NCBI RefSeq assembly: GCF_004331485.1
Contig: NZ_SJKD01000011.1
Location: 124,001 to 188,000 of the forward strand
Direction of reading: 5' to 3'
DNA from: Kribbella capetownensis
GTDB lineage: Bacteria; Actinomycetota; Actinomycetes; Propionibacteriales; Kribbellaceae
DNA: 64,000 nt
In this document: one piece after another, positions 42,277 to 50,488 of the stretch
Numbering within the stretch: position 1 is the stretch's first letter
How the letters are laid out: the number at the start of each line of letters is the position of its first letter
Position numbers and translations under genes: made by a program
Notes under the pieces: model-generated
Told to the model about the DNA's origin: nothing
The model's input: only the letters and a program-made list of their open reading frames with translations
Database searches by the model: none

Positions 42277-43467
42277 CTACCGAACCTTCCCGGCCGATGC
42301 GGCGAAGGTGTTGCAGACGTTCGGGTTGCGGCTGTTGAAGCCGCGGGTGGCCCAGTACTGGTGGTTCACCCCGTCGCCGTGGTCGTTGTTGTAGTCCGTC
42401 CAGTGCAGGATCAGCCATTTCCACTGGAACAGGGATTCGCCGGTGACCGGGTAGGTACGCCGGTTGGACCCGATGAACATGTCGCCGAAGCAGGACGCCT
42501 GCAACTCCAGCCGCCGGCTGCCCTCGAGTTCGGCTGCCTGGGTCGGCGCTTCGTACCGGATCCGGCTGTTGGCCGCGAGGATGCCGGTCATGTTTTGCAC
42601 GTGGTGCCCGTACTCGTGGGCGAACTGGTGCAGCATCCACATCCGCGCCCACACCTTCTGATAGGCCTCCGGGTGGCGGTTGTAGTTGCCGATGTCCTCA
42701 CTGAGGTTCATGTAGATGGTCTCGGTGCTGCCGCAGTAGAACGGCGGACCGGTATCGCTGTAGCTCCCGCACGGCGTCTGGGTGGTCCCACTGAACGACA
42801 GCACATGCGGTGACCGGAACCGGCCGCCGGCCTTCGCGACGATCGACGGCCAGGCCTTGTTCAGGCACTTCAGCAGAGTGGAGTAGTTCGCCCGCGCACC
42901 GGCTGCAGTGGACGGACGTGACCGGCTCTCCTTGCAGTTCACCGACTTCATGCCCCCGGCCTTGTACAGCTTGTTGCGCAGTACCAGGTCGGCGTCGGTC
43001 GGCCCGGGCTTGGGCTTCGGCGTACTGGTCGTCCGCGGCGCGGTCGGCGGCGTGGTCGTCGGCTTGGTCGTGGTCCGGGTCGCCGTCGGCCGGCTGGTGG
43101 CAGTGGCCGGCGACGGCTCCTCGGACGGCTCGTACGTCGGGCTGTCGGTCGACGTCGGAATCGACGGACTGCTGTAGGGAGAGTCGTTGTGCTTCAGGGC
43201 GTTCGACCCAACCAGCAGACCGATCCCACCGAGTACGACGACACCGAGGATCGCGAGCAGCACCTTCGCACCGCTGCCCTTCTTCCGCGGCGGCATCGGC
43301 CCACCAGGCGGTGCACCCCACCCGAGCTGCGGCTGCGGCGGACCGCCGTACCCGCCGAACTGACCGTGCGGTGGCGGCGGACCGCCGTAGCCGCCGAACT
43401 GTCCGGGCGGAGGCGGAGGAGGAGGATACTGCCCGGGCGGCGGTGGGCCCCACTGGTTGCCAGACAC
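42277..43467 (-). CDS. Neutral zinc metallopeptidase 3
   Basis: The 396-residue paralog starts VSGNQWGPPPPGQY, has a Gly/Pro/Tyr-rich cytoplasmic stretch, a KKGSGAK stop-transfer, one membrane helix (VLLAILGVVVLGGIGLLVGS), a Thr/Pro-rich external linker and the peptidase domain with HEYGHHVQNMTGIL, SRRLELQASCFGDMF and NVCNTFAASA. CKESRSR and FYCGSTETIYM carry conserved cysteines. The GTG at 43467 is seven nt after TAGCGT and the first codons match those of metallopeptidase 4, supporting this start over an upstream one at 43533. It lies 26 bp behind metallopeptidase 4. Confidence 0.87.
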   Translation of the reverse strand: MSGNQWGPPPPGQYPPPPPPPGQFGGYGGPPPPHGQFGGYGGPPQPQLGWGAPPGGPMPPRKKGSGAKVLLAILGVVVLGGIGLLVGSNALKHNDSPYSSPSIPTSTDSPTYEPSEEPSPATATSRPTATRTTTKPTTTPPTAPRTTSTPKPKPGPTDADLVLRNKLYKAGGMKSVNCKESRSRPSTAAGARANYSTLLKCLNKAWPSIVAKAGGRFRSPHVLSFSGTTQTPCGSYSDTGPPFYCGSTETIYMNLSEDIGNYNRHPEAYQKVWARMWMLHQFAHEYGHHVQNMTGILAANSRIRYEAPTQAAELEGSRRLELQASCFGDMFIGSNRRTYPVTGESLFQWKWLILHWTDYNNDHGDGVNHQYWATRGFNSRNPNVCNTFAASAGKVR

Positions 43468-43474
43468 CCGCCCG

Positions 43475-43480
43475 ACGCTA
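43475..43480 (-). promoter_or_regulatory. -10 box of metallopeptidase 3
   Basis: Minus-strand TAGCGT ends seven nt before the GTG at 43467, matching the arrangement of metallopeptidase 4. Confidence 0.5.
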
Positions 43481-43493
43481 TCCGAGCCCCGGC

Positions 43494-44564
43494 TCAACTC
43501 ACTCTGGCCGCCGACGCCGTGTAGGTGTTGCACTTGCTGAGGTTCCGGCTGGTGAACGCCGTCCGGCTCCAGGCGCCGTGGTTCTTCCGGCTCCCGTGGT
43601 CCCGGGGCAGCGAGGTGTTGTCACCGCTGTTGTTCACGATGTAGAGCCACTGCCGGTAGAGCGCGCCGGAGATCGGGTAGCTGCCGCGGTTGGCGCCGAG
43701 GAACGTGTTGCCCAGGCAGGACGCCTGCAACTCCATCCGCCGGTTCACCTCGAGCTGGGCCGCCTGGTTCGGCATCTGGTAGCGGACCTTGTAGTACGCC
43801 GGCAGGATGCCGGTCATCTGCTGGACGGCGTGCGAGTACTCGTGCGCCACCGTGTGCATGGCGAGCGCCCGGGTGAACTGCTGGTTCTGCCGCCAGTACT
43901 GGATGTCGTCGGCAACATCCATGTAGATCGTGTGGTTCGACGAGCAGTAGAACGACAGACTCCGGTCGGAGTTGCCGCACGGAGAGTTCGCGTTGCCCAC
44001 CCAGGAGATCAGTCCGGGCGTCCGGAACCGGCTGCCGGAGGCCTGGACCTGCCGCGGCCAGGCGCGGTCCAGGCAGGCCTTGACCGCGCGGTAGTAGGCC
44101 GTTGCCTTCGACCCGTTCCCGAGCCCCGAGCGGGACTCCTTGCAGTTCACCGACCGCTGCATACCGGTCTTGTAGAGCCGGTGGGTGGCGATGAACTGCA
44201 ATGGGCTGACCTCCTTCGGCGCGGTGGTCGTCCGCGTCGGCCGAGGTGTCGGCGGGCGCGTGGTGGGTGGCGGCGGCAACGAACTGGTCGTTGCCACCGG
44301 CACCGAAGGGGTCTCGTACGTCGGAGCGCTGGTCGCAACCGGTCGGGTCACGGCCACATCGTCGTTGTCACCCTGGGCGATCTTGAGCGCGATGATGACC
44401 GCGGCCGCTCCCGCGGCGGCGAGCACGCCGAGGACCAGGACGGCCACGCCGCGCGACTTCTTCGGCGGCTGCGGCGGCATCGGTCCCCAGCCGTACTGCG
44501 GATTGGCCGGTGGCGGACCGTAGTACCCGGCCTGCTGTGGAGGTCCCCATTGGTTGCCTGACAC
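43494..44564 (-). CDS. Neutral zinc metallopeptidase 4 (HEYSH variant)
   Basis: The 356-residue paralog starts VSGNQWGPPQQAGYYGPP, with one membrane helix (GVAVLVLGVLAAAGAAAVII) and an external domain. The zinc motif is HEYSHAVQ: the HExxH core is intact, but the Gly and final His of the HEYGHH found in three of its paralogs (HEFGHH in the fifth) are replaced. RRMELQASCLGNTFLGANRG and KCNTYTASA are conserved. The GTG at 44564 is seven nt after TACCGT. It is divergent from the second DUF2207 gene and nearest in sequence to metallopeptidase 3, suggesting a tandem duplication. Confidence 0.86.
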   Translation of the reverse strand: MSGNQWGPPQQAGYYGPPPANPQYGWGPMPPQPPKKSRGVAVLVLGVLAAAGAAAVIIALKIAQGDNDDVAVTRPVATSAPTYETPSVPVATTSSLPPPPTTRPPTPRPTRTTTAPKEVSPLQFIATHRLYKTGMQRSVNCKESRSGLGNGSKATAYYRAVKACLDRAWPRQVQASGSRFRTPGLISWVGNANSPCGNSDRSLSFYCSSNHTIYMDVADDIQYWRQNQQFTRALAMHTVAHEYSHAVQQMTGILPAYYKVRYQMPNQAAQLEVNRRMELQASCLGNTFLGANRGSYPISGALYRQWLYIVNNSGDNTSLPRDHGSRKNHGAWSRTAFTSRNLSKCNTYTASAARVS

Positions 44565-44571
44565 GCGGCAG

Positions 44572-44577
44572 ACGGTA
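44572..44577 (-). promoter_or_regulatory. -10 box of metallopeptidase 4
   Basis: Minus-strand TACCGT ends seven nt before the GTG at 44564; no ribosome-binding site is present. Confidence 0.5.
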
Positions 44578-44666
44578 GCGGAGCGCAGGCTCAACCACAG
44601 TTGAACGTCCGTCACGATATGGTGCCCAGGTCAACACTGACCCCTCCGATACGGTGTGATTGAGCA

Positions 44667-46346
44667 ATGCGTCTTCGTCTGCTCGGGCTCTCCCTGTGTG
44701 CCCTTGGTCTAACCGCCCTCACCGGCCTCCCCGCCGGTGCGACCGGTTCAAACGGTGCGGCCGACCCGGTCGTGACCAACTTCGACAGCCAGATCCGGGT
44801 CGAACGTGACGGCCTGCTCCGGGTTTCCGAGACCTGGAAGCTCAGCAACGTGACCGGGACCTTCACCCGGTTCGTCGTCACCCGTGACCACCTGCCCGAC
44901 GACGTCGACCACGTGCAGGAGATCCAGGACCTGCAGGTCAAGTCCGGCGGCGAGGACAAGCAGGCCGAGCTGAGCACGGACGGTGACGTCACCTCGATGG
45001 CGGTCGCCGACATCAGCGGCAACACCCAGCTGGACTTCACCTACACGGTCAAGGGCGCGGTCGCCCAGACGCTGAACGGCACCGAGGTGCGGTTCGCGCC
45101 GCTGACCGGGATCAACCTGACCGTCCAGCAGGCCAACATCGTCTTCAGTACTCCGGAGGTCTCGCACGTCTCCTGCTTCGCCGGTGCGATCGACAGCAAC
45201 ACGCCGTGCACGCTGGCGCAGGTCGGTGAGACGTCCGGGCCGACGTTCCAGCAGCAGAGCCTGCCGCCGGGCAACACGGTCCGGATGACGATCGGTTTCC
45301 CCGAGGGCGAGATCGCCGCGAACTCGATCGTCGAGTTCCGCAAGACCCTCAAGCGCGCGTTCTCCACCGACACCGCGCAGCTGATCACCGCACTGGCGGT
45401 GCTGCTGCTCGGCTTGATCGGGCTGCTGCTGCTCTACCGGATCCGCGGCCGCGACCAGGTCGACCCGCGCCGCGTCGTACCGGCCTCGCTGTTCAGCCTC
45501 GGCAACGACACCCGGATCGACTTCACCCCGCCGTCCGACCTGCGGCCGGGCGAGGTGGGCACGCTGATCGACGAGCGGATCGACCCGGTCGACGTCACCG
45601 CGACGATCATCGACCTGGCCGTCCGCGGTCACATCACGATCATCGAGCTGGAGCACGAGACGGAGTACGCGCGACCGGACTGGGAGCTGCGCCGGGTCGC
45701 GAACGCGCCGTCGGAGGAGCTGCAGCGGTACGAGAACGTCCTGATCCGCGCCATCTTCGGCGACGCGGACTCGGTGCTCGTCTCGGAGCTCGGCCGCCAG
45801 GTGCGGGAGAACCTCGGCCAGGTCCAGGACGCCCTGTACGACGGTGTGGTCAAGCGCGGCTGGTTCAACGAGCGCCCGGACCGGACCCGATCGCTGTGGG
45901 CGACGATCGGTATCGCCACCACAGTGGTCGGCGTGATCGCCACTGTCCTTCTCGCTCTGTTCTCTACGTGGGGGCTGCTGGGCCTGGCGGTCACCGCCAT
46001 CGGCGTCGGCCTGATCGTGGTCGGCCGCTACATGCCGGCCAAGGCGCCGGCTGCTGGACGGGTGCTCGGCCAGGTCGCCGCGATCCGCGGTGAGCTGCTC
46101 GAGATGGACGTCAGCGAACTGCCCTCGGACCAGCACGCCGAGCTCTGCTCGCGCGCCCTGCCGTACGCCGTCGTCCTCGGCGGCTCGGAGCGCTGGATCG
46201 ACGCGCTGGTCGCGACCGACGAGGACGCCGACGAGGACGAGGGCTTCGCGTGGTACCGCGGTCCGCGCGGCTGGCACCTGCAGTACCTGCCGGACTCGCT
46301 GCGGAACCTCACCACGAACCTGACGGGCGCGCTCTTCGCCCGCTGA
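44667..46346 (+). CDS. DUF2207 membrane protein 2
   Basis: The 559-residue paralog of the gene at 38184 has a signal peptide (LRLLGLSLCALGLTALTGLP), an external DUF2207 domain with two cysteines (VSCFAGAIDSNTPCTLAQV), a membrane helix near 235-255, the conserved cytoplasmic RPGEVGTLIDERIDPVDVTA, a second helix pair near 415-450 and the ending GFAWYRGPRGW. It is again divergent from a zinc metallopeptidase gene and ends 3 bp before a convergent C39-like gene. No enzymatic motif is recognisable. Confidence 0.85.
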   Translation: MRLRLLGLSLCALGLTALTGLPAGATGSNGAADPVVTNFDSQIRVERDGLLRVSETWKLSNVTGTFTRFVVTRDHLPDDVDHVQEIQDLQVKSGGEDKQAELSTDGDVTSMAVADISGNTQLDFTYTVKGAVAQTLNGTEVRFAPLTGINLTVQQANIVFSTPEVSHVSCFAGAIDSNTPCTLAQVGETSGPTFQQQSLPPGNTVRMTIGFPEGEIAANSIVEFRKTLKRAFSTDTAQLITALAVLLLGLIGLLLLYRIRGRDQVDPRRVVPASLFSLGNDTRIDFTPPSDLRPGEVGTLIDERIDPVDVTATIIDLAVRGHITIIELEHETEYARPDWELRRVANAPSEELQRYENVLIRAIFGDADSVLVSELGRQVRENLGQVQDALYDGVVKRGWFNERPDRTRSLWATIGIATTVVGVIATVLLALFSTWGLLGLAVTAIGVGLIVVGRYMPAKAPAAGRVLGQVAAIRGELLEMDVSELPSDQHAELCSRALPYAVVLGGSERWIDALVATDEDADEDEGFAWYRGPRGWHLQYLPDSLRNLTTNLTGALFAR

Positions 46347-46349
46347 GCT

Positions 46350-47639
46350 CTACCAGTTGGACTGTGGTTCCCGCGGTGGGAGCTGCAGGCCGCTCGGGTG
46401 GATGACGTACACGAGCCCACCCGAGTGCGGCACCCACGCGTTCTCGAAAGCAGTGCGGTCGTACGTCGTCCGTACCTCACCGTTGCTCGGGATCAGGTGC
46501 GAGGCCGGATCGTTCACCACCACGTTGCCGGCCGGGTCGAACCCGACGATCACCATCAGGTGCCCGTTGGTCCCGTAGCCCGCGCCCGGCAGGTCGCCCT
46601 TCTTGAACGACAGCGACGCGACCAGCGGGATGCCGGCCTTGATGAACTGCTCCGCCTCGGTCAGCGACCGCAGCCGGGTGATGAACCCGTCCACGCCGCG
46701 GGATCCGGCGTACGCCGTGTTGAACGGCCAGTTCCCGGCACCGTCGTACGCGTAGTCGAAGACCGACCGGGCCGAGTGGTCCACCTGCGGATCCGCGTCG
46801 GCAGGGTCAACCCAGGCCGTCTCGTCGGCGGTCGGTCCGGCACCGTAGTAGTCGAGCACCATCGCCGTCGACGTCGCCGAGCACCACGCCTCGCCACCGC
46901 CGTCCCACTGCGGATAGTGCCCGAGATGCGTCTCCTGCGAGTACGTCGGTACGTCGAGAACAATGCCCTCGGCACCGCCAAGGGGGCTCGCGGCAACCTT
47001 CTTGTCGTCGGGCAGCCGGGACGCCATCGCCCCGACCGACCGGACCACAGGGCTCTGCGTCGTACCGGTCAGCCGGTACAGGGTCACCTTCAGCTGCCAG
47101 CGGTCCAGCCAGTGGCCCGAGGCGGCTGTGAAGGTGTCGACGGCAACGGATCCGTCCGCGTCGCCCTGGCTCGGCACCGAGGTCCGGTGGATGTCGCCGG
47201 CCGCGGTGTCGTCCCCGCCGGACCAGCGGCCGAGCACGTACCACTTGGTCGTAGTGCCGGCGTCGGTCTGGCCGGCCATCGAGACCTCGACCCACGTGCC
47301 CGGCGGCGTCGTCGCGTTCCAGGACGCGACCAACTCGGTCAGCCCGAAGCCGGTGCTCACGTGCGGCGAGACCCAGCTGGTCTGGTCGTAGCTCTTCGCG
47401 GTGCCGTCGCCGAACGGGTCGACGTACGACGTGGTGCCGGTCGAGGTGCCGAAGGTCAGGGCATCGTCGGTGACGGTGGTGCCGTGCTGGGCACCGGCGA
47501 GGAAGTCGGTGGTCGACGTCCACGTGCGGTAGGCGATCTGACGCGGCGGCGCGACCTTGGCGGGCTCGCTCGGTAGCGAACCGGCGGTCAGCACGACCAC
47601 ACCGGCGATCAGGGCGGTGACGGAACGGGCGGTGGTCAT
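46350..47639 (-). CDS. Secreted C39-like cysteine peptidase
   Basis: The 429-residue precursor has an N-terminal signal peptide, a beta-rich domain (~35-205), and a C-terminal papain-like C39 domain with C253 in GEAWCSATSTAMVLDYYG, a histidine in GTNGHLMVIVGFDPAG and VVNDPASH as the third catalytic segment. Such proteins cleave peptides outside the cell; they are not the ABC-transporter-linked bacteriocin proteases. ATG at 47639 is six nt after TACCGT on the minus strand. Confidence 0.83.
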   Translation of the reverse strand: MTTARSVTALIAGVVVLTAGSLPSEPAKVAPPRQIAYRTWTSTTDFLAGAQHGTTVTDDALTFGTSTGTTSYVDPFGDGTAKSYDQTSWVSPHVSTGFGLTELVASWNATTPPGTWVEVSMAGQTDAGTTTKWYVLGRWSGGDDTAAGDIHRTSVPSQGDADGSVAVDTFTAASGHWLDRWQLKVTLYRLTGTTQSPVVRSVGAMASRLPDDKKVAASPLGGAEGIVLDVPTYSQETHLGHYPQWDGGGEAWCSATSTAMVLDYYGAGPTADETAWVDPADADPQVDHSARSVFDYAYDGAGNWPFNTAYAGSRGVDGFITRLRSLTEAEQFIKAGIPLVASLSFKKGDLPGAGYGTNGHLMVIVGFDPAGNVVVNDPASHLIPSNGEVRTTYDRTAFENAWVPHSGGLVYVIHPSGLQLPPREPQSNW

Positions 47640-47645
47640 TCTTCG

Positions 47646-47651
47646 ACGGTA
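47646..47651 (-). promoter_or_regulatory. -10 box of the C39-like gene
   Basis: Minus-strand TACCGT ends six nt before the ATG at 47639. Confidence 0.5.
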
Positions 47652-47702
47652 GACCCGAGCCGGTGAACGCGTGCCGCGATCGCGTGTCGCGCGGTCAGAT
47701 AA

Positions 47703-48260
47703 TTACGAGCGCTTGTCCCACTCCTCGGCGAGCATCGCGAACACGGCCTCGTCGGTCCATCGGCCCTTGAGGAACTCGTTCTTCACGAAGGTCGCCTCGT
47801 GCCGCATCCCGAGCCGCTTCAGCAGGCTCGCCGAGCCGGTGTTGGTCGCGTCGAGGCGACCGATGATCCGGTGCATGGCGTAGTCCTCGAACCCGATCCG
47901 CAGCAGCTCGATCGACGCCTCGGCCGCGAATCCGTGGCCGTGGAACTCGGGGTGGAAGACGAACCCGATCTCGCCGCCGCGGTGCTCGGCGTTCTGCACG
48001 AACAACGACACCTCGCCGACATGCTGACCGGTCTCCCGCAGGATCACCGCGACGGTGAGCGCTTGACCGTCGGTATCCATCGGGACATCGGCCAGCCGGC
48101 CGGCGAGGGACTCCTTGACCTGCTCCGGCGTCTTCGGGTCGTACAGCAGGAACCGGGTGACGTCGGGGTTGGACTGCAGCTTCAGCAGGTCGTCGTAGTC
48201 GGTATCGCGGTAGCGGCGCAGGGTCAGGCGGTCGGTCTCGATCGGCAGTGAAGAGCTCAC
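47703..48260 (-). CDS. RimJ/RimL-type GNAT acetyltransferase
   Basis: The 185-residue protein is an Acetyltransf_3-type GNAT enzyme. It starts SSSLPIETDRLTLRRYRDTD and has the acetyl-CoA loop in HPEFHGHGFAAEASIELL and the typical ending ASLLKRLGMRHEATFVKNEF. Relatives acetylate ribosomal protein N-termini, amino acids or antibiotics. GTG at 48260 is six nt after TAGTCT. Confidence 0.85.
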   Translation of the reverse strand: MSSSLPIETDRLTLRRYRDTDYDDLLKLQSNPDVTRFLLYDPKTPEQVKESLAGRLADVPMDTDGQALTVAVILRETGQHVGEVSLFVQNAEHRGGEIGFVFHPEFHGHGFAAEASIELLRIGFEDYAMHRIIGRLDATNTGSASLLKRLGMRHEATFVKNEFLKGRWTDEAVFAMLAEEWDKRS

Positions 48261-48266
48261 CGATCG

Positions 48267-48272
48267 AGACTA
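48267..48272 (-). promoter_or_regulatory. -10 box of the GNAT gene
   Basis: Minus-strand TAGTCT ends six nt before the GTG at 48260. Confidence 0.45.
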
Positions 48273-48291
48273 TGAGACCGCCGCAACCCAA

Positions 48292-49128
48292 TTACCCGTT
48301 GGCGAGGGCAACGAGCCGGGACTGGTCACCGTTGAAACGGTCCTGGTCGATCGGCGTCGAGCTGTACTGCCAGATGGTGTGGAACGGCCAGCCGCCCGGC
48401 AGGGTCCCCGGCGCCGAGGCGTAGCGGGCCACCCAGAGCGGGTTGGTCGAGTTGAACGCGGTGCTGTTCCCGGTGCAGCGGCTCCACCAGTCGAGGTTGG
48501 TGTAGATCACCGGGTCGCGGCCGGTCCGGGCCTTGTAGGTGTTGAGGAAGTCGCGGATCCAGTTGACCATCGAGGCCGCGCTCAGCCCGTAACAGGTGGC
48601 GCCGTACGGGTTGTACTCGATGTCGAGCGCGCCCGGCAGGGTCTTGCCGTCCCGGGACCAGCCGCCGCCGTGGGCCAGGAAGTACGTGGCCTGGTTGGCG
48701 CCGCTGGAGTCGTTCGGGGTGGCGAAGTGGTAGGCGCCGCGGATCATGCCGACGTTGTAGGACCCGTTGTACTGCTGGGCGAAGTACGGGTTCGTGTAGT
48801 AGTTGCCTTCGGTCGCCTTCACGTAGGCGAACCGTTTGCCGGCCGACCACTGCGAGGCCCAGTTGACGTTGCCCTGGTGGCTGGAGACGTCGATGCCTTC
48901 GACCGAGGCGGCCGGGGCCATCACCGCCGGAGCGGCGCTGGTCGTGGTGTTCTGCAGCCAGCCCATGTAGGCGTCGCCGGCCTTGTCGATGCCGTGCTGG
49001 CGGGCCTGCGGGGTGGGCTGGTGGGACGCGGTGGACGCGTCGGTGTTCGGCGTACTGGCTTGGGCGGAGCCGATCGAGGCCAGAAGCAGGCCAAGAGTGA
49101 CGGCGGCACCCGTGAGGACGGACTTCAC
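48292..49128 (-). CDS. Secreted GH25 muramidase
   Basis: The 278-residue precursor has a signal peptide ending SAQAS around residue 25, a ~50-residue spacer and a GH25 lysozyme domain: GIDVSSHQGNVNW, FAYVKATEGN, GALDIEYNPYG with the catalytic acid pair, and HTIWQYSSTPIDQDRFNGD. It hydrolyses the MurNAc-GlcNAc bond of peptidoglycan outside the cell. Confidence 0.9.
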   Translation of the reverse strand: MKSVLTGAAVTLGLLLASIGSAQASTPNTDASTASHQPTPQARQHGIDKAGDAYMGWLQNTTTSAAPAVMAPAASVEGIDVSSHQGNVNWASQWSAGKRFAYVKATEGNYYTNPYFAQQYNGSYNVGMIRGAYHFATPNDSSGANQATYFLAHGGGWSRDGKTLPGALDIEYNPYGATCYGLSAASMVNWIRDFLNTYKARTGRDPVIYTNLDWWSRCTGNSTAFNSTNPLWVARYASAPGTLPGGWPFHTIWQYSSTPIDQDRFNGDQSRLVALANG

Positions 49129-49242
49129 GGTGAACCTCCACAGAGCGATGAGGGGCGGACAGAGCGCTCGGCGGAGGTTCTACCCGGCGTCGGAAAGAAT
49201 CAAACCTCCAGTTTGTAGCCGAGGTGATTATTTACCGATCGG

Positions 49243-50415
49243 CTACTTCACGTACTTCGCCGCGGCGAGATAGGTGTTGCACGATCCTGGGCTCCGGGTG
49301 GTGAAACCGGCCTTGGCCCAGCGCGGGATGACGGTCCGGCTGCCGTGGTCCCGGACGGTGCCGTACTCGTCGCCCTGGTGGGAGTGCAGGAAGTCCAGTT
49401 CCTTCTTGAGCGATCCGGTGAGCCGGTAGCTGCTCTTGTTCGCGCCCATGAAGACGTTGCCGAAGCAGGTCGCCTGGATCTCGGTACGCCGGCTCATCTC
49501 CAGCGACTTGTCGCCGCTGAGTTCGTACTCGAGATTGCTCTCCGCTGCCAGGATGCCGGTCATGGCCTGGATGTGGTGGCCGAACTCGTGCGCCACCGTG
49601 TCCGTCATATCCGCCCGCAGCCAGGTGGTCGCCACCGAGTCGTTGCTGTGCCCGCGGTACCAGGTCACGTCGCTGCCGGCGTCCATATAGATGGTCCGGT
49701 TCGACCTGCAGTAGAACGAACTCGGCGCATTCCCGCTGCAAGGCGTGGAGACGCTGCCGGTGAAGGCGATCAGATGCGGCGCGACGAAGTGGGCCCCGCC
49801 CGCGTTCACCTGCTTCGGCCACGCGCGGATCAGGCAGTTGAGCACACTCGTGTAGTACTTGCGCGCGTTCGCCATGCTGTTGGCCCGGGACTTGGACTCC
49901 TTGCAGTTCACCGTGTTCTGCACACCGGTCCGGTAGAACCGGTTCTTCGTGACGATGTCGGAGTCCGACGGCGGCGGAGGCGTCGTCTTGGTCGGCTGCG
50001 GCTGCGTCGTTCGGGTGGCCGGCGCGGTCGGGACCTTGGTGGTGGGGATGTACGTCGGTCCCTCGGTCGGCTCGTACGTCGATGACGTCGGCTCCGGCTG
50101 GGTGTAGTCGTCACTGTTGTGCTTCAGCATGCCGCTGAGCACCGCGAACCCGACGATGGCCAGACCCACGATCGCGATCGGCAGCACGATCCAGCCCGCC
50201 TTGCTCTTCTTCTTCGGCGGCGGGAACCCGTTCGATCCCCAGCCGAATCCCGGCCCCGGCGGCGGTCCCATCGGCGGTCCCATCCGCGGTGGACCCTGCG
50301 GTGGACCCCAGTACTGCGGTGGCGGACCTGGTGGCGGTCCGTACTGCGGGGGTGGTGGGCCCTGGTACGGCCCCGGCTGTTGCGGCGGCGGGCCGTACGG
50401 TGGCTGGTTCGGCAA
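49243..50415 (-). CDS. Neutral zinc metallopeptidase 5
   Basis: The 390-residue paralog has a Pro/Gly/Gln-rich cytoplasmic N-terminus (PPYGPPPQQPGPYQGPPPPQ), a KKKSKAG stop-transfer, one membrane helix (WIVLPIAIVGLAIVGFAVLS), a Thr/Pro linker and the external peptidase domain with HEFGHHIQAMTGIL, SRRTEIQATCFGNVFMGAN and GSCNTYLAAA. I start it at the TTG at 50415 because a perfect AGGAGG lies six nt upstream; the in-frame upstream codons to 50469 overlap the cysS promoter. It is divergent from cysS. Confidence 0.86.
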   Translation of the reverse strand: MPNQPPYGPPPQQPGPYQGPPPPQYGPPPGPPPQYWGPPQGPPRMGPPMGPPPGPGFGWGSNGFPPPKKKSKAGWIVLPIAIVGLAIVGFAVLSGMLKHNSDDYTQPEPTSSTYEPTEGPTYIPTTKVPTAPATRTTQPQPTKTTPPPPSDSDIVTKNRFYRTGVQNTVNCKESKSRANSMANARKYYTSVLNCLIRAWPKQVNAGGAHFVAPHLIAFTGSVSTPCSGNAPSSFYCRSNRTIYMDAGSDVTWYRGHSNDSVATTWLRADMTDTVAHEFGHHIQAMTGILAAESNLEYELSGDKSLEMSRRTEIQATCFGNVFMGANKSSYRLTGSLKKELDFLHSHQGDEYGTVRDHGSRTVIPRWAKAGFTTRSPGSCNTYLAAAKYVK

Positions 50416-50476
50416 CGGATTCCTCCTGACAAGTGCTCCTGCCGGTATTTTGTCAAGAGGGAGTGCCACTTCCCGT

Positions 50477-50482
50477 TACCCT
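50477..50482 (+). promoter_or_regulatory. -10 box of a leaderless cysS transcript
   Basis: TACCCT lies six nt before the cysS GTG, giving cysS its own promoter away from ispF. Confidence 0.55.
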
Positions 50483-50488
50483 TGACCG

